Shown here: piece after piece, positions 33,622 through 42,425 of the stretch
Layout: each line of letters begins with the position of its first letter
Position numbering within the stretch: the stretch's first letter is position 1
Source of the DNA: Clostridiales bacterium
GTDB lineage: Bacteria; Bacillota; Clostridia; Oscillospirales; Feifaniaceae
Assembly (NCBI GenBank): GCA_012719075.1
Contig: JAAYBB010000045.1
Location: forward strand, 1 to 64,000
Length of the DNA: 64,000 nucleotides
Direction: 5' to 3'
Notes under the pieces: model-generated
Told to the model about the DNA's origin: nothing
The model's database searches: none
The model's input: only the letters and a program-made list of their open reading frames with translations
Translations under genes and position numbers: made by a program

Positions 33622-34053
33622 TTAGGGGCGCGCCTTGGGGCTGGCGGCGTCCCGCTTGGGGTTGACGATGTCCCGCCAGGCCAGGTCTCCGCGGGCCAGC
33701 CCCTGGATCAGCACCTCGGCCGAGGCGACATTGGTGGCCACCGGGATGTTGTGCACATCGCACAGCCTAAGCAGCGCCTGCACGTCGGGCTCGTGCGGCT
33801 GGGCGGTCAGCGGGTCGCGGAAGAAGAGCAGCAGATCCAGCTCGTTGTAGGCAATCTTGGCGCCGATCTGCTGGTCGCCGCCCTGCGGCCCCGACAAAAA
33901 GCGGGTGATTTGCAGCCCGGTGGCCTCGGCGACCATGCGCCCGGTCGTGCCGGTGGCATAGAGCGCATGCTTGGCCAGCTCGCCGCAGTAGGCAATGCAG
34001 AACTGGATCATGAGCTCCTTCTTTTTATCGTGTGCGATCAGTGCAATGTTCAC
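33622..34053 (-). CDS. mgsA: Methylglyoxal synthase
   Basis: This 143-residue enzyme converts dihydroxyacetone phosphate to methylglyoxal and phosphate, a bypass of lower glycolysis under phosphate limitation. [11 protein letters not shown] at the N-terminus, TGTTGRMV and [16 protein letters not shown] (phosphate binding and catalytic aspartate) are diagnostic. A GTG at 34053 is the likely start because it places the first strand correctly; the binding site is weak. It is the last gene of the mreCD-PBP2-minD cluster, as in many Clostridia. Confidence 0.93.
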   Translation of the reverse strand: MNIALIAHDKKKELMIQFCIAYCGELAKHALYATGTTGRMVAEATGLQITRFLSGPQGGDQQIGAKIAYNELDLLLFFRDPLTAQPHEPDVQALLRLCDVHNIPVATNVASAEVLIQGLARGDLAWRDIVNPKRDAASPKARP

Positions 34054-34115
34054 AGCAATGCCCCATTTCAACACTGGAATGTGGAGGGATGACGGCCTCT
34101 ATTGCGCCCGTTTTG

Positions 34116-34853
34116 TCATATTCTAAGAGCAATTTGCTCGCCCTCGATGCGCGCCGCGATGTCGCGGAGCTGGCGCCCGGCCTGGCAGGCCGACTGAAAG
34201 ATCAGCGGCACGCCGGTGTTCTGCAGCGGGGTGACCGTCTTGTCCTCGAGCAGCGCACCCAGCAGCGGGAGCCCCAGCTTGTCCATGATGGCGTCGATGT
34301 CGGGCGCCGTGCCCTGCTCGATCAGCTCGGGGCGCACCCGGTTGACCACCAGCCGCAGCTCGGTCTCCGGCCGGCTGAGCGCCAGCACCAGCTTGCGCGC
34401 ATCCCGCAGCGCCATGGCCTCGGGCGTGGTGACCACCAGCGCCAGATCGGCGTCCTGCGTGAGCAGCCGCAGCTGCTCCGAGAGGCCGGCCGGGCAGTCC
34501 ACCACCACATAGTCAAAGCGGTTGGCCAGCAACCGCAAAATCGGGGGCACGGCGCGCAGGCCGCCGGGCTGCTCTTCCTTGGCCAGCGAGATGGGCAAAA
34601 ACCACAGCGGGTACTCGGTCGAAATCCGCCGGACGGCGTCGCTGAGCGGGCAGACGCCGCCGATGGCGTCCATCAGGTCGTAGATGGCCGCCCCCTCGAG
34701 CCCCAGGGTCAAATCCAAATTGCCAAGCGCCAGGTCGCCGTCCACCAGCAGCACCGACCGCTTTTTTTCGGCCAGTGCACCGGCCACCCCGCCCGATACG
34801 GTGGTCTTTCCAACGCCGCCCTTGCCCGACACCACAGCAATCAGTTTCCCCAT
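34116..34853 (-). CDS. minD: MinD-like septum-site ATPase
   Basis: This 245-residue ParA/MinD-type ATPase has the deviant Walker A KGGVGKTT (residues 11-18), LLVDGDLALGNLDL (A' region) and DYVVVDCPAG (Walker B). It would oscillate or localise on the membrane to steer division-site selection. The C-terminus ends QLRDIAARIEGEQIALRI and lacks the basic amphipathic helix of typical MinD, and the protein is about 20 residues short. No minC or minE lies in the cluster. The ATG follows GGGAGG. Synteny with mreCD, PBP2 and mgsA supports MinD rather than another ParA relative. Confidence 0.82.
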   Translation of the reverse strand: MGKLIAVVSGKGGVGKTTVSGGVAGALAEKKRSVLLVDGDLALGNLDLTLGLEGAAIYDLMDAIGGVCPLSDAVRRISTEYPLWFLPISLAKEEQPGGLRAVPPILRLLANRFDYVVVDCPAGLSEQLRLLTQDADLALVVTTPEAMALRDARKLVLALSRPETELRLVVNRVRPELIEQGTAPDIDAIMDKLGLPLLGALLEDKTVTPLQNTGVPLIFQSACQAGRQLRDIAARIEGEQIALRI

Positions 34854-34885
34854 AGGCGCCTCCCGTTGCTGTTTCTGTTCCTGCC

Positions 34886-34915
34886 ATCATACCACAGCAA
34901 AACCGCCGCTGTAAA
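34886..34915 (-). promoter_or_regulatory. Promoter of minD
   Basis: On the minus strand TTTACA and TATGAT are separated by 18 bases, 33 bases before the minD start. The -35 box sits in the loop of a small hairpin (ACCGC/GCGGCGGT-like). It gives minD-mgsA expression partly independent of the mre genes. Confidence 0.6.
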
Positions 34916-35063
34916 GCGGTTTTCGCGGCGCCCCGCGCGGCCGGCAGGGGCGGCTTTCGCCGGTGGGACGGCTGCAAAATCAGGCCGCTCGATCCGCAGG
35001 CGCCCGCGTGCGCGGGATTTTTCCTTCATTAGACGTATGCCCCAACCCGGCAACGCTTATGCC

Positions 35064-37142
35064 CTAGCCCAGCAGCTCCATCTCGCTTTGACCGGCGCCG
35101 TCCTGCGCGTCCTTGCCGCCGAAGTAGGCGTCGAGGATGGCTCTGGCCACCGGCGCCGTCGCATTGCCGCTTCCGCCGTGCTCGATGACCGCGACAATGG
35201 CGATCTCGGGGCTTTCAAAGGGGGCGTAGCAGGCGAACACGCCGTTGGCGGTGCCCGACGGCACCGACGCCGTGCCGGTCTTGCCGGCCACCTGCACCGG
35301 GTAGTCGCGAAAGACGCTGGAGGCCGTGCCGACCTCGGCCACCGACCGCATGCCCTGCTGCACGGCCCTGAGGGTTTCGGGGCTGACGGACAGCTGCTCC
35401 AGCACCACCGGCTCGGCCAGCTTGAGCCGGCCGCCGCCGCGGTAGTCGGTCACGCCGCGGATCAGCGTGGGCTGGTAGCGGGTGCCGCCGTTGGCGATGG
35501 TGGCGATGTAATTGCAGAGCTGGATCGGCGTGTAGAGGTGGTCGCTCTGGCCGATGTAGGCCTGGATGGTGTCGCCGTTGTACCAGCGCCGGGCCATCTG
35601 CTCCCGCTCCTCGGGGCCGGCCACCATGCCCTCGACCTCGCCGGTCAGCTCCACGCCGGTGCGCTGCCCCAGTCCGAAGGCGGTGGCCCAGTGCACCAGC
35701 GGGTCGATGTCGGTCAGCCGGCCGGTCTCATAAAAAAAATAGTTGCAGGAGTTCTGCAGCGCCTGGATGACATTCTGCGGGCCGTGGGTGGAGCCGTAGT
35801 CGGTGTAAATCCAGCAGCGCGGCAGGTAGGGCGCGTAGTAGGTGTACACGCCGCGGTCTACAATGATGGTCTTGGTGTCGATGGTGCCGCTCTCGAGCCC
35901 GGTCACGGCCGACACCATCTTGAAGACCGAGCCCGGCGCATAGGCGCCCGAGATCGCGCGGTTGAACAGCGGCCGGTCGGGGTCCTGCAGCATGTCGGCG
36001 TAGCGCGCGTTAAAGCTGCGCAGGTCGTAGGAGGGGTAGCTGGCCATGGCCAGGATCTGGCCGGTGTTGACCTCGATCACCACGACGCTGCCCACGGCGG
36101 CGTCGTATCCGGTCCCCTTTCCGGTGGCCTTGCCGCGGGCCGCGATGGCCGCAATGGTCTCGGCCAGCGCCGTCTCGGCGGCCGACTGCAGCGTGCTGTC
36201 GATCGACAGCAGCACGTTGTCGCCCGAGCGGGGCTCCTCGCGCACGGCCACGTCGGTGACCTTGCCAAAGATGCTCTGCTCCACCATCCGGCTGCCCGAG
36301 ACGCCGCGCAGCACCTCCTCCATGCTCTTTTCAATGCCGTCGATGCCCACGGTGTCCGAGAGCTGGTAGCCCTTTTCCAGGTACTCCGCGGCCTGCCCCT
36401 TGTAGATCGGCCCGACGCGGCCGAGGATGTGGGCGGCCAGCCCGGTCGTGTAGGCCCGCATCGGCACCACCACGATGTCGACGCCCTGGTAGAACTCCTG
36501 CCGCTCCTTGATGGCCGTGACCTTGGCCACGTCCACGCCGGTGCCGAAGGTAAAGGCGTTGAGGGCCGAAAAGTCCCGCTGCTCCATCTCGTAGCGCAGG
36601 CCGGCCAGGATGCGCTGCTCCCGCGGCGAGTAGTCCCCGAGGTCATAGTCTTTAATCAGGCGCGCCATGATCTGTTCGGGCGTGGACTCCTCCTGGAGCC
36701 CCTTGCGCTCGAGCAGCTTTTTGAGGCGCTCGGCCTGCAGCGTGCTGTCTTCGGCATCGGGCAAAAAGGCGTAGGGCGGCAGCGTTAGCGGCAGCGCGTC
36801 GGCAAAGGCCAGCTCCTCGCCGTCCAGCAGCGCCAGCAGCGACAGCAGGATGTCGTTTTGCGTGTCCTTGGGCAGCAAATAGGCGTCCAGCACCACCGAA
36901 AAGCCCATGCGGTTGACCACCAGCGCGCGGCCGTGCCGGTCGTAAATGCCGCCGCGAGGCGCCGGCACCGGCACCTCGCGGTAGATGCGCCGCTCGGTCT
37001 GCCTGCGGTACTCCTCGCCGTTGACGATCTGCAGGTTGGCCAGCCGGCCGGCGTAGAGCAGCGCAAACAGGACCACACAGACGCCGAGAAAGACGTAGCG
37101 GCCCAAAAAGGTGTCGTATAGCCGTTGCTCGCGGTTTACCAT
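35064..37142 (-). CDS. mrdA: Penicillin-binding protein 2 (elongasome transpeptidase)
   Basis: This 692-residue class B PBP cross-links peptidoglycan during cell elongation together with RodA and MreCD. One membrane helix lies near residues 14-34. The pedestal domain follows (PAPRGGIYDRHGRALVVNRM). The transpeptidase domain has its catalytic serine in APGSVFKM (about residue 404), SCN (about 463) and KTGTAS (about 619). Length is typical of Clostridial PBP2. The ATG lies two bases after the mreD stop, indicating coupled translation. Confidence 0.94.
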   Translation of the reverse strand: MVNREQRLYDTFLGRYVFLGVCVVLFALLYAGRLANLQIVNGEEYRRQTERRIYREVPVPAPRGGIYDRHGRALVVNRMGFSVVLDAYLLPKDTQNDILLSLLALLDGEELAFADALPLTLPPYAFLPDAEDSTLQAERLKKLLERKGLQEESTPEQIMARLIKDYDLGDYSPREQRILAGLRYEMEQRDFSALNAFTFGTGVDVAKVTAIKERQEFYQGVDIVVVPMRAYTTGLAAHILGRVGPIYKGQAAEYLEKGYQLSDTVGIDGIEKSMEEVLRGVSGSRMVEQSIFGKVTDVAVREEPRSGDNVLLSIDSTLQSAAETALAETIAAIAARGKATGKGTGYDAAVGSVVVIEVNTGQILAMASYPSYDLRSFNARYADMLQDPDRPLFNRAISGAYAPGSVFKMVSAVTGLESGTIDTKTIIVDRGVYTYYAPYLPRCWIYTDYGSTHGPQNVIQALQNSCNYFFYETGRLTDIDPLVHWATAFGLGQRTGVELTGEVEGMVAGPEEREQMARRWYNGDTIQAYIGQSDHLYTPIQLCNYIATIANGGTRYQPTLIRGVTDYRGGGRLKLAEPVVLEQLSVSPETLRAVQQGMRSVAEVGTASSVFRDYPVQVAGKTGTASVPSGTANGVFACYAPFESPEIAIVAVIEHGGSGNATAPVARAILDAYFGGKDAQDGAGQSEMELLG

Positions 37143-37144
37143 CG

Positions 37145-37672
37145 CTAAGGTGTCACTCCATACTCGGGTCTGCCAAAGGCGCGGCCAAGCCTGCGCACGA
37201 TCAGGTAGAACAGCGGCAGGTAGGGCAGCGAGACCGCCGCCAGCCGAAGCTGCGCCAGGGCGGCCCCGCCGAAGCCGGCCAGGCTGAAGGTCACCAGCAG
37301 CCGCAGCAGCAGGTCGCCCGCAATCACCAGGCCGTGGGCCAGCCCGTACAGCGAGGCCGCCGAGGTCAGGCTCTGCAGGATCAGCGTGCGCGCCAGGTAG
37401 CCCGCCGCATAGCCGGCCAGCATTAAGATCAGCGCCGTGCGGCCGAAGACGGCCGAGGCGGTCACGTCGATGCAGTAGCCGGTCAGCAGCCCAAAGAGGG
37501 CGCCGGTCTGCTCCCCCTCAAACATGGCCACGCAGACCGTGGCCGCGTAGGTCATCAGCGGTATGGTGCCCAAAATGTGCAGTCGCGCGAACAGCGTGGT
37601 CTGCAGCACCGCCACCGCCACCGCCAGCAGGCCGTATGCGGCCAGCGAGGCGGCCCGGTTCTCGTCCGCCAT
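37145..37672 (-). CDS. mreD: Rod shape-determining protein MreD
   Basis: This 175-residue integral membrane protein has five or six predicted helices. It connects MreC and PBP2 to the MreB cytoskeleton. Sequence conservation in MreD is low; the identification rests on size, hydrophobicity, segments such as FGLLTGYCIDVTASAVFGR (typical of the family) and position between mreC and PBP2. The ATG overlaps the mreC stop (TGATG) behind a run of six G. Confidence 0.88.
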   Translation of the reverse strand: MADENRAASLAAYGLLAVAVAVLQTTLFARLHILGTIPLMTYAATVCVAMFEGEQTGALFGLLTGYCIDVTASAVFGRTALILMLAGYAAGYLARTLILQSLTSAASLYGLAHGLVIAGDLLLRLLVTFSLAGFGGAALAQLRLAAVSLPYLPLFYLIVRRLGRAFGRPEYGVTP

Positions 37673-38529
37673 CACGGCTCACCCCCCGCCCATTCGGCCT
37701 GCGGCGCGACAAAGGACTTGATGACCATCACATACCGGATGTTGGCAAAGTCGACGGCCGGCCGGACCACGGCATAGCTCGAGATGTTGTGGGCCTCGGG
37801 CTGCACCTCGACCACGGTGCCGATGACCAGTCCCGACGGAAAGAGCCCCCCGAGCCCCGAGGTCTCCACGCTGTCGCCGGGCGCCGCCGAGCCCTCGCCG
37901 GGCAGGTAGTTGACCCGGCAGAGCCCCTGCGTGTGCAGCTGCGCATCGCTCTCGAGCACCCCCATGTCCCGCGTGCGGGAGACCACCGCGCCGATCGGGG
38001 TGATCTCGTCGATGATGGCGGTCACCTTGGCGTAAGTCAGCCCCACCTCGGTCACGAGGCCGGCCAGCCCCTCGGGCGTGGTGACGGCGTCGTAGCGCTG
38101 CAGGCCGTCGGCGCTGCCCTTGTCGATCGTAAAGGTGTAAAACAGGCTGTCGGGGTCCCGCGCGATCACCCGGGCATAGGCGTATTCGTAGCGGGCCTCC
38201 TGCTCCAGCACGCCGGCAAACTCGCGCAGGTTCTCGTTCTCCTGCTTGTAGCGGTCGTAGTCGCGCAGCTGCTGCTCGAGCTCGAGCACGCGGGCGTTCA
38301 GCCGCTCGTTCTCCTCGATCAGGGCCCGGTGCTCGGTGAAGTAGGACAGCTTGTCGGTCACGAAGTAGGTCGCCGCCGTCACCCCGCGCTGCAGCGGCGT
38401 CAGGATGGCCCCCACCACGCTGCGCACCGGCCCGGCCTCGCCGCTCTGGCGGGTGCTGTACATGGCGATCAACAGCAGCAGCGCCGCAAGGCCGACGGCC
38501 AGCAGGCTCTTTTTGTCGATCCTGCCCAT
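37672..38529 (-). CDS. mreC: Rod shape-determining protein MreC
   Basis: This 285-residue protein has an N-terminal membrane helix (LLAVGLAALLLLIAMY), a coiled coil rich in E, L and R (about residues 70-110), and a C-terminal double beta-barrel domain containing GLAGLVTEVGLTYAKVTAI and VNYLPGEGSAAPGDSVETSGLGG. It scaffolds the elongasome outside the membrane. The ATG at 38529 follows AAAGGGGG; the upstream extension lacks a binding site. maf lies directly upstream. mreB is not in the cluster. Confidence 0.93.
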   Translation of the reverse strand: MGRIDKKSLLAVGLAALLLLIAMYSTRQSGEAGPVRSVVGAILTPLQRGVTAATYFVTDKLSYFTEHRALIEENERLNARVLELEQQLRDYDRYKQENENLREFAGVLEQEARYEYAYARVIARDPDSLFYTFTIDKGSADGLQRYDAVTTPEGLAGLVTEVGLTYAKVTAIIDEITPIGAVVSRTRDMGVLESDAQLHTQGLCRVNYLPGEGSAAPGDSVETSGLGGLFPSGLVIGTVVEVQPEAHNISSYAVVRPAVDFANIRYVMVIKSFVAPQAEWAGGEP

Positions 38530-38612
38530 GTGCAGACCCCCTTTGCGCGAAATGCCGACAACAATCGCCTTTTGTCGCATATGCTGATTGCTTTTTGTAA
38601 TATTTGATCGAA

Positions 38613-39203
38613 TTATAACAAATCGATGCCGAAGTGCACCCGCAGCAGCTCGGAAAAGCGGCAGAGCGGAAAGCCCATCACGGCAAAGTAGTCCCCCTCG
38701 ATGCGGCGCACCATCGTGGCCGCAAGGCCCTGGATGCCGTAGCCCCCGGCCTTGTCAAAGGGCTCGCCCGAGGCGATGTAGCGCGCGATCTCGCCCGGCG
38801 TCAGGTCGCGGAAAAAGACCCGGGTGACGACGCAGTCGACCGCCTGCCGCCCGCCGCCGATCAGCGCGATGCCGGTGTACACCTCGTGCGCGCGGCCCGA
38901 GAGCCGGCCCAGCATGTCGGCGGCCTGCGCCGCGTCCCGCGGCTTGCCCAGCAGCGCGCCCTCCAGCACCACCACGGTGTCGCTGCCGATCACGACGGCC
39001 CCGTCGCCGGACTGCACAACCGAGGCCGCCTTGCCCAGCGCCAGCCGCTCGACCAGCTGCTGCGGCGTGTCGGCCGTGACTGAATCCTCGTCAAAGTCGG
39101 GCGGACGGACGGTGAGGTCCAGCCCCAGCCCCTGAAGCAATGCCTGCCGCCTGGGCGAGCGGCTGGCCAGCACAAAGCGTGGACGCAGGACAAAACACCC
39201 CAT
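38613..39203 (-). CDS. maf: Maf family nucleoside triphosphate pyrophosphatase
   Basis: This 196-residue house-cleaning pyrophosphatase hydrolyses non-canonical or methylated nucleotides such as dTTP/UTP analogues. FVLASRSPRRQALL at the N-terminus, DFDEDSV, VIGSDTVVVLEG and GGYGIQGLAATMV are conserved. The ATG at 39203 has no obvious Shine-Dalgarno sequence upstream, so the start is less certain than the identity. The position next to mreC is typical of Firmicutes. Confidence 0.92.
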   Translation of the reverse strand: MGCFVLRPRFVLASRSPRRQALLQGLGLDLTVRPPDFDEDSVTADTPQQLVERLALGKAASVVQSGDGAVVIGSDTVVVLEGALLGKPRDAAQAADMLGRLSGRAHEVYTGIALIGGGRQAVDCVVTRVFFRDLTPGEIARYIASGEPFDKAGGYGIQGLAATMVRRIEGDYFAVMGFPLCRFSELLRVHFGIDLL

Positions 39204-39252
39204 TTTTCGTAAACTTTCGATCCCATATTACAAATAGTAATGATTTTTCGCC

Positions 39253-39522
39253 TTAAAACCACTTGCGCCAGCTGTAAAAGGCCAGCGCCATGCCGAGGAT
39301 GGTGCCGATGTTCAGGTGGACGCTCAGGCCAAAGGTCAGCCGCACCACCGAGAGGTCCAGCGTCAGCGGCGCGCCGCCGCCGATGCCGAAGGTGTGTCCG
39401 TAGGAGAGCCAGGACAGGCCCTCCACGCCGTGGGTGAGGTCGGCCAGAAAGGCGCCGATCACGACGCCGCAGAGCATCAGCAGCAGGATGGTCAGGGTCT
39501 GGCTGCCCTTTGTCTTGGCCAC
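39253..39522 (-). CDS. Small membrane protein, DUF4321-like
   Basis: This 89-residue protein has two predicted membrane helices, TILLLMLCGVVIGAFLADL near the N-terminus and LNIGTILGMALAFYSW near the C-terminus. The arrangement and the position next to maf match the DUF4321 family of Clostridia, whose function is unknown. It starts at ATG right after the dUTPase stop and lies in the same direction as maf and mreC. A role in envelope growth is only suggested by its neighbours. Confidence 0.65.
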   Translation of the reverse strand: MAKTKGSQTLTILLLMLCGVVIGAFLADLTHGVEGLSWLSYGHTFGIGGGAPLTLDLSVVRLTFGLSVHLNIGTILGMALAFYSWRKWF

Positions 39523-39978
39523 TCAGTCACCCCCCTCCTGGCCGCCCTTGCCGGTCGAGCCAAAGCCGCCGCAGCCGCGCACCGTGTCCCCGAGCGCCCC
39601 GACCCGCACCGGCTCGGCCGGCGCACAGGCCATCAGGACCAGCTGCGCGATGCGGTCGCCCGGCGCGATGTCGTAGTCCTGCGCCCCCAGGTTGACCAGC
39701 GCCACCCCGACCTCGCCGCGGTAGTCGCTGTCGATCACGCCAACGCCGTTGGCCAGCGTGACGCCCTGCCGGGCCGCCAGCCCGCTGCGGGCAAAGAGCA
39801 GCCCCACGCAGCCCTGCGGGATGGCCAGGCACAGCCCGGTCGGGACAATGGCGCGCCCGCCGGCCGGCAGCCTCAGCGGCGCCGCCAGCGCGGCGCAGAG
39901 GTCAAGCCCGGCCGCGCCCTCAGTGGCCCTCTCGGGCGGCCGCGCGTGGGGCGAGGTCAGGACATAGGGCAGCTGCAT
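39523..39978 (-). CDS. dut: Deoxyuridine 5'-triphosphate nucleotidohydrolase (dUTPase)
   Basis: This 151-residue trimeric dUTPase hydrolyses dUTP to dUMP, keeping uracil out of DNA and feeding thymidylate synthesis. Motif 1 is EGAAGLDLCAAL, motif 2 ARSGLAARQGV, motif 3 NGVGVIDSDYRGEV, motif 4 PGDRIAQLVL and motif 5 GGFGSTGKGG, so all five are intact. The ATG at 39978 follows GGAGGGAG. It overlaps closely with the DUF4321 gene downstream. Confidence 0.95.
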   Translation of the reverse strand: MQLPYVLTSPHARPPERATEGAAGLDLCAALAAPLRLPAGGRAIVPTGLCLAIPQGCVGLLFARSGLAARQGVTLANGVGVIDSDYRGEVGVALVNLGAQDYDIAPGDRIAQLVLMACAPAEPVRVGALGDTVRGCGGFGSTGKGGQEGGD

Positions 39979-40154
39979 CGCAGGGTCTCCCTCCGCAGAA
40001 TTTTTCACAGGATCTTTCACTGGGCCTTTCACAGGGGGCCTTTGTCCGCCTGCACAACGCGTGGGCGCGCGCTTAGCTGATTAAACACCGTCGGCAAAAA
40101 AAGTCTTTGTCTGCCCGCACAGCGCATACATTCTGTATGGGGGCCCGATCGACG

Positions 40155-40211
40155 AAAAATGCACGCCCCGGGCGCTGCGGCCCGCGCGGACCGAAGCGGG
40201 CCCCCGGGGCG
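40155..40211 (-). terminator. Terminator after zapA
   Basis: On the minus strand a GC-rich hairpin built from CGCCCCGGGGG and CGCCCGGGGCG with an internal GCCCGC/GCGGGC stem is followed by ATTTTTCG. It lies 30 bases after the zapA stop. Confidence 0.65.
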
Positions 40212-40240
40212 CTGCGCCGCCCTGCGCCGGCGCGGGCGAT

Positions 40241-40585
40241 CTAGTCCCTGTGCTCGCTGCGCAGCGCCCGCAGCTCCTGCTCGAGCGACGACGCCCGCCG
40301 CCGCTGCTCGTCCAGTTCGCCGCGCAGCTTGTTCATGTCCTCGAGGTAGCCCTGCAGCTGTACCCGCAGGTTGTTGGCCACCTCTTCGGCCTTGATTTTC
40401 TCGTCGCAGAACTGAAAGGCCGTGTAGATGCCCGCCATCGTGACCGAGGCGCGCGGATTGCGCTCCAGCAGCGCCCGCATCGAGTGGTCGACCAGTTTGG
40501 CCACCTTCTCGACCTGCTCCTCGCGCTCGTCGGTCACGACGATATAGGGGGTGTCCAGCACCCGTACGGTGTATCGCTCGCTCAT
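40241..40585 (-). CDS. zapA: Cell division protein ZapA
   Basis: This 114-residue FtsZ-bundling protein has the ZapA core YTVRVLDTPYIVVTDEREEQVEKVAKLVDHSM at the N-terminus. A long coiled coil follows to the C-terminus (EEVANNLRVQLQGYLEDMNKL onward, charged and arginine-rich). Length is close to Firmicute ZapA with an extended coiled coil. The ATG at 40585 follows AAGGGAGAG. It lies near other division and elongation genes but has its own terminator. Confidence 0.9.
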   Translation of the reverse strand: MSERYTVRVLDTPYIVVTDEREEQVEKVAKLVDHSMRALLERNPRASVTMAGIYTAFQFCDEKIKAEEVANNLRVQLQGYLEDMNKLRGELDEQRRRASSLEQELRALRSEHRD

Positions 40586-40688
40586 CAAACTCTCCCTTTC
40601 GGCCTTCGGCCCGTTTGCCCGGCTGTCCTCTTTATTTTTCTCGATTAAAGCCCTGTACGTCGCGCACGCCGGGTCCCCGCGGGACCCG

Positions 40689-42254
40689 CTAGCTGTGCAG
40701 CTCGGCCTTGCTGTACTCGTTGGCCGACACCGTGGAGTCCCCCTGCGGCGGATCGGTCACATAGCTGCGCACCGGGATGACCGTGTACCACTCGGCGATG
40801 GGCAGCATCGGGAGCTGCTGGGCCAGGATGTCCTGCACGTCCCGCATCAGCGAGTTGCGCCGCCCCGGCAGCGGCTCGTAGAAGGCCTCGTAGAGCTTGT
40901 CGCTGAGCGCCGCGTTGTGGTAGCCGGTGAAGTTGAGCTGCCCGTCGATGGCCACGCGGTGCAGGATGGCCTCGGCATAGGGGCCCTGGTAGCCGCCGTA
41001 GAGCGTCATCTCAAAGTCCCCCTGCGTGAAGACGGTCTCCTGCCACTCGTTGAAGTCCATCGGAATGACCGTGACCTCCACGCCCACCTCGTCGAGGTTG
41101 CGCTTGAGGATGGCGGCGATCTCGACATAGGGCTCGGCGTCGTAGACCTTGAGCGTCGCGCGGACATAGTTTCCGTCCTCGCCCTTGTCGTACTTGGAGG
41201 CCAGCTGCTCCACCGCCTTGGCGGGGTTGTGGGCCGGCACCACCGCCGTGGCCGAGAGGGCGTCCTGGAACAGCGGCGAGATGAAGCTGTAGGAGGCCGC
41301 GCCCACCCCGCGCATGCCCTCCTGCAGGATGGCCTCGCGGTCGACGGCCTGCGCGATGGCGCGGCGCAGCTGGGGATTGTCCTTAAACAGCGCGCTCTGC
41401 TCGTTGAAGCAGAGCAGGATGCGCGTGGCGTCGTCGATTTTGAACAGGTTGACCTCGCGCTTTTCCTCCTGCTGCTGGACGGCCGAGAGCGGCAGCCCGG
41501 TGGTCAGCGCCTCGAGCTCGCCGCGGTCGAAGGCGGCCCTGGCCTCGGCCGCGCTGGGGTAGAGCTGAAACAGGATGCGCTGAATTTTCGGGGTGCCGCC
41601 GAAGTAGTCGCTGTTGCGCTCCAGCACCACGCGCTCCCCCTCCACCCGCTCCACAAAGCGGAAGGGGCCGGTCCCGACCGGCGTCGTGGCGGCCTCGGCC
41701 GTCAGCCAGTCGCGCCCCTCGTAGAGGTGCTTTGGCAGGATGCAGGCCCCGTCCTCGGTCAGCGTGTAGATAAAGAAGGGGCTGGGCTTGGCGAACTCGA
41801 TCTCCAGCCGCGAGGAGTCGGCCGCGCGGACGCTCCGCACGTCCGCGAACTGGCTGGCCAGCAGGCCCTGCTGGGTCCTGATGGCCTGATAGGTCCACTC
41901 GGCGTCGTAGGCGGTGCAGAGCTCGCCGTCGTGCCACTTGACCGCGCGGCGGAAGGTGAGGGTCAGCCGCGTGCAGTCCTCGTTGTATTCATATAGTTCG
42001 GCGAGGTCGGGGATGACCTGCCCCGCCGCATTGAGCTTGAGCGCCTTTGAAAAGAGGTTCTCCGAGATGGGCTCGGCCCCCTCGTAGACCGCCACCGGAT
42101 TGAAGGTATAGGGCAGGCTGAGCGTCGGCAGGCGCAGCATGCGGTCCCGCAGCACGGCCTCGGGCGGCGCCGCCTCCTTGCTCCCGCAGGCGGCAAGGCC
42201 CGCCAGCAGCAGGGCCGCAAGCAGGGCCGACAGGCGCTTGGCAATGTGTCGCAT
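40689..42254 (-). CDS. ABC transporter substrate-binding lipoprotein, family 5 (peptide/nickel type)
   Basis: This 521-residue extracytoplasmic binding protein carries a lipoprotein signal (LLAALLLAGLAAC, cysteine near residue 24). The SBP_bac_5 fold follows, with segments LTFRRAVKWHDGELCTAYDAEWT and AFDRGELEALTTGLP typical of oligopeptide, dipeptide or nickel receptors. The ATG at 42254 is preceded by GGGGAG. No permease or ATPase genes flank it, so its membrane partners are elsewhere. The ligand cannot be told from sequence; peptide is most likely. It has a good promoter divergent from rmuC. Confidence 0.88.
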   Translation of the reverse strand: MRHIAKRLSALLAALLLAGLAACGSKEAAPPEAVLRDRMLRLPTLSLPYTFNPVAVYEGAEPISENLFSKALKLNAAGQVIPDLAELYEYNEDCTRLTLTFRRAVKWHDGELCTAYDAEWTYQAIRTQQGLLASQFADVRSVRAADSSRLEIEFAKPSPFFIYTLTEDGACILPKHLYEGRDWLTAEAATTPVGTGPFRFVERVEGERVVLERNSDYFGGTPKIQRILFQLYPSAAEARAAFDRGELEALTTGLPLSAVQQQEEKREVNLFKIDDATRILLCFNEQSALFKDNPQLRRAIAQAVDREAILQEGMRGVGAASYSFISPLFQDALSATAVVPAHNPAKAVEQLASKYDKGEDGNYVRATLKVYDAEPYVEIAAILKRNLDEVGVEVTVIPMDFNEWQETVFTQGDFEMTLYGGYQGPYAEAILHRVAIDGQLNFTGYHNAALSDKLYEAFYEPLPGRRNSLMRDVQDILAQQLPMLPIAEWYTVIPVRSYVTDPPQGDSTVSANEYSKAELHS

Positions 42255-42308
42255 GGAATCCTGGTCTCCCCTCATCACCGGGCGGACCTGCCCCGGTTCC
42301 GATGCTTC

Positions 42309-42337
42309 ATTCTACTATAAAAAGAAAGCGCTGTAAA
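42309..42337 (-). promoter_or_regulatory. Promoter of the binding lipoprotein gene
   Basis: On the minus strand TTTACA and TAGAAT are separated by 17 bases, 55 bases before the start codon. Confidence 0.7.
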
Positions 42338-42346
42338 TGCAAAACA

Positions 42347-42375
42347 TTGATTGGGCACACAATGTTTGATATGAT
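42347..42375 (+). promoter_or_regulatory. Promoter of rmuC
   Basis: TTGATT and TATGAT are separated by 17 bases, 51 bases before the TTG start of rmuC. It is divergent from the lipoprotein promoter, with nine bases between the two -35 boxes. Confidence 0.7.
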
Positions 42376-42425
42376 AGGGGCATCGCTGAACCCCCCAAAA
42401 CACCCCTTTAAAGGAGCGGATTGCC

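Noticed and set aside
34841-35053. Possible minC remnant between PBP2 and minD
   Set aside because: The frame of about 70 codons shows no MinC motif, runs through the minD promoter and starts without a binding site.
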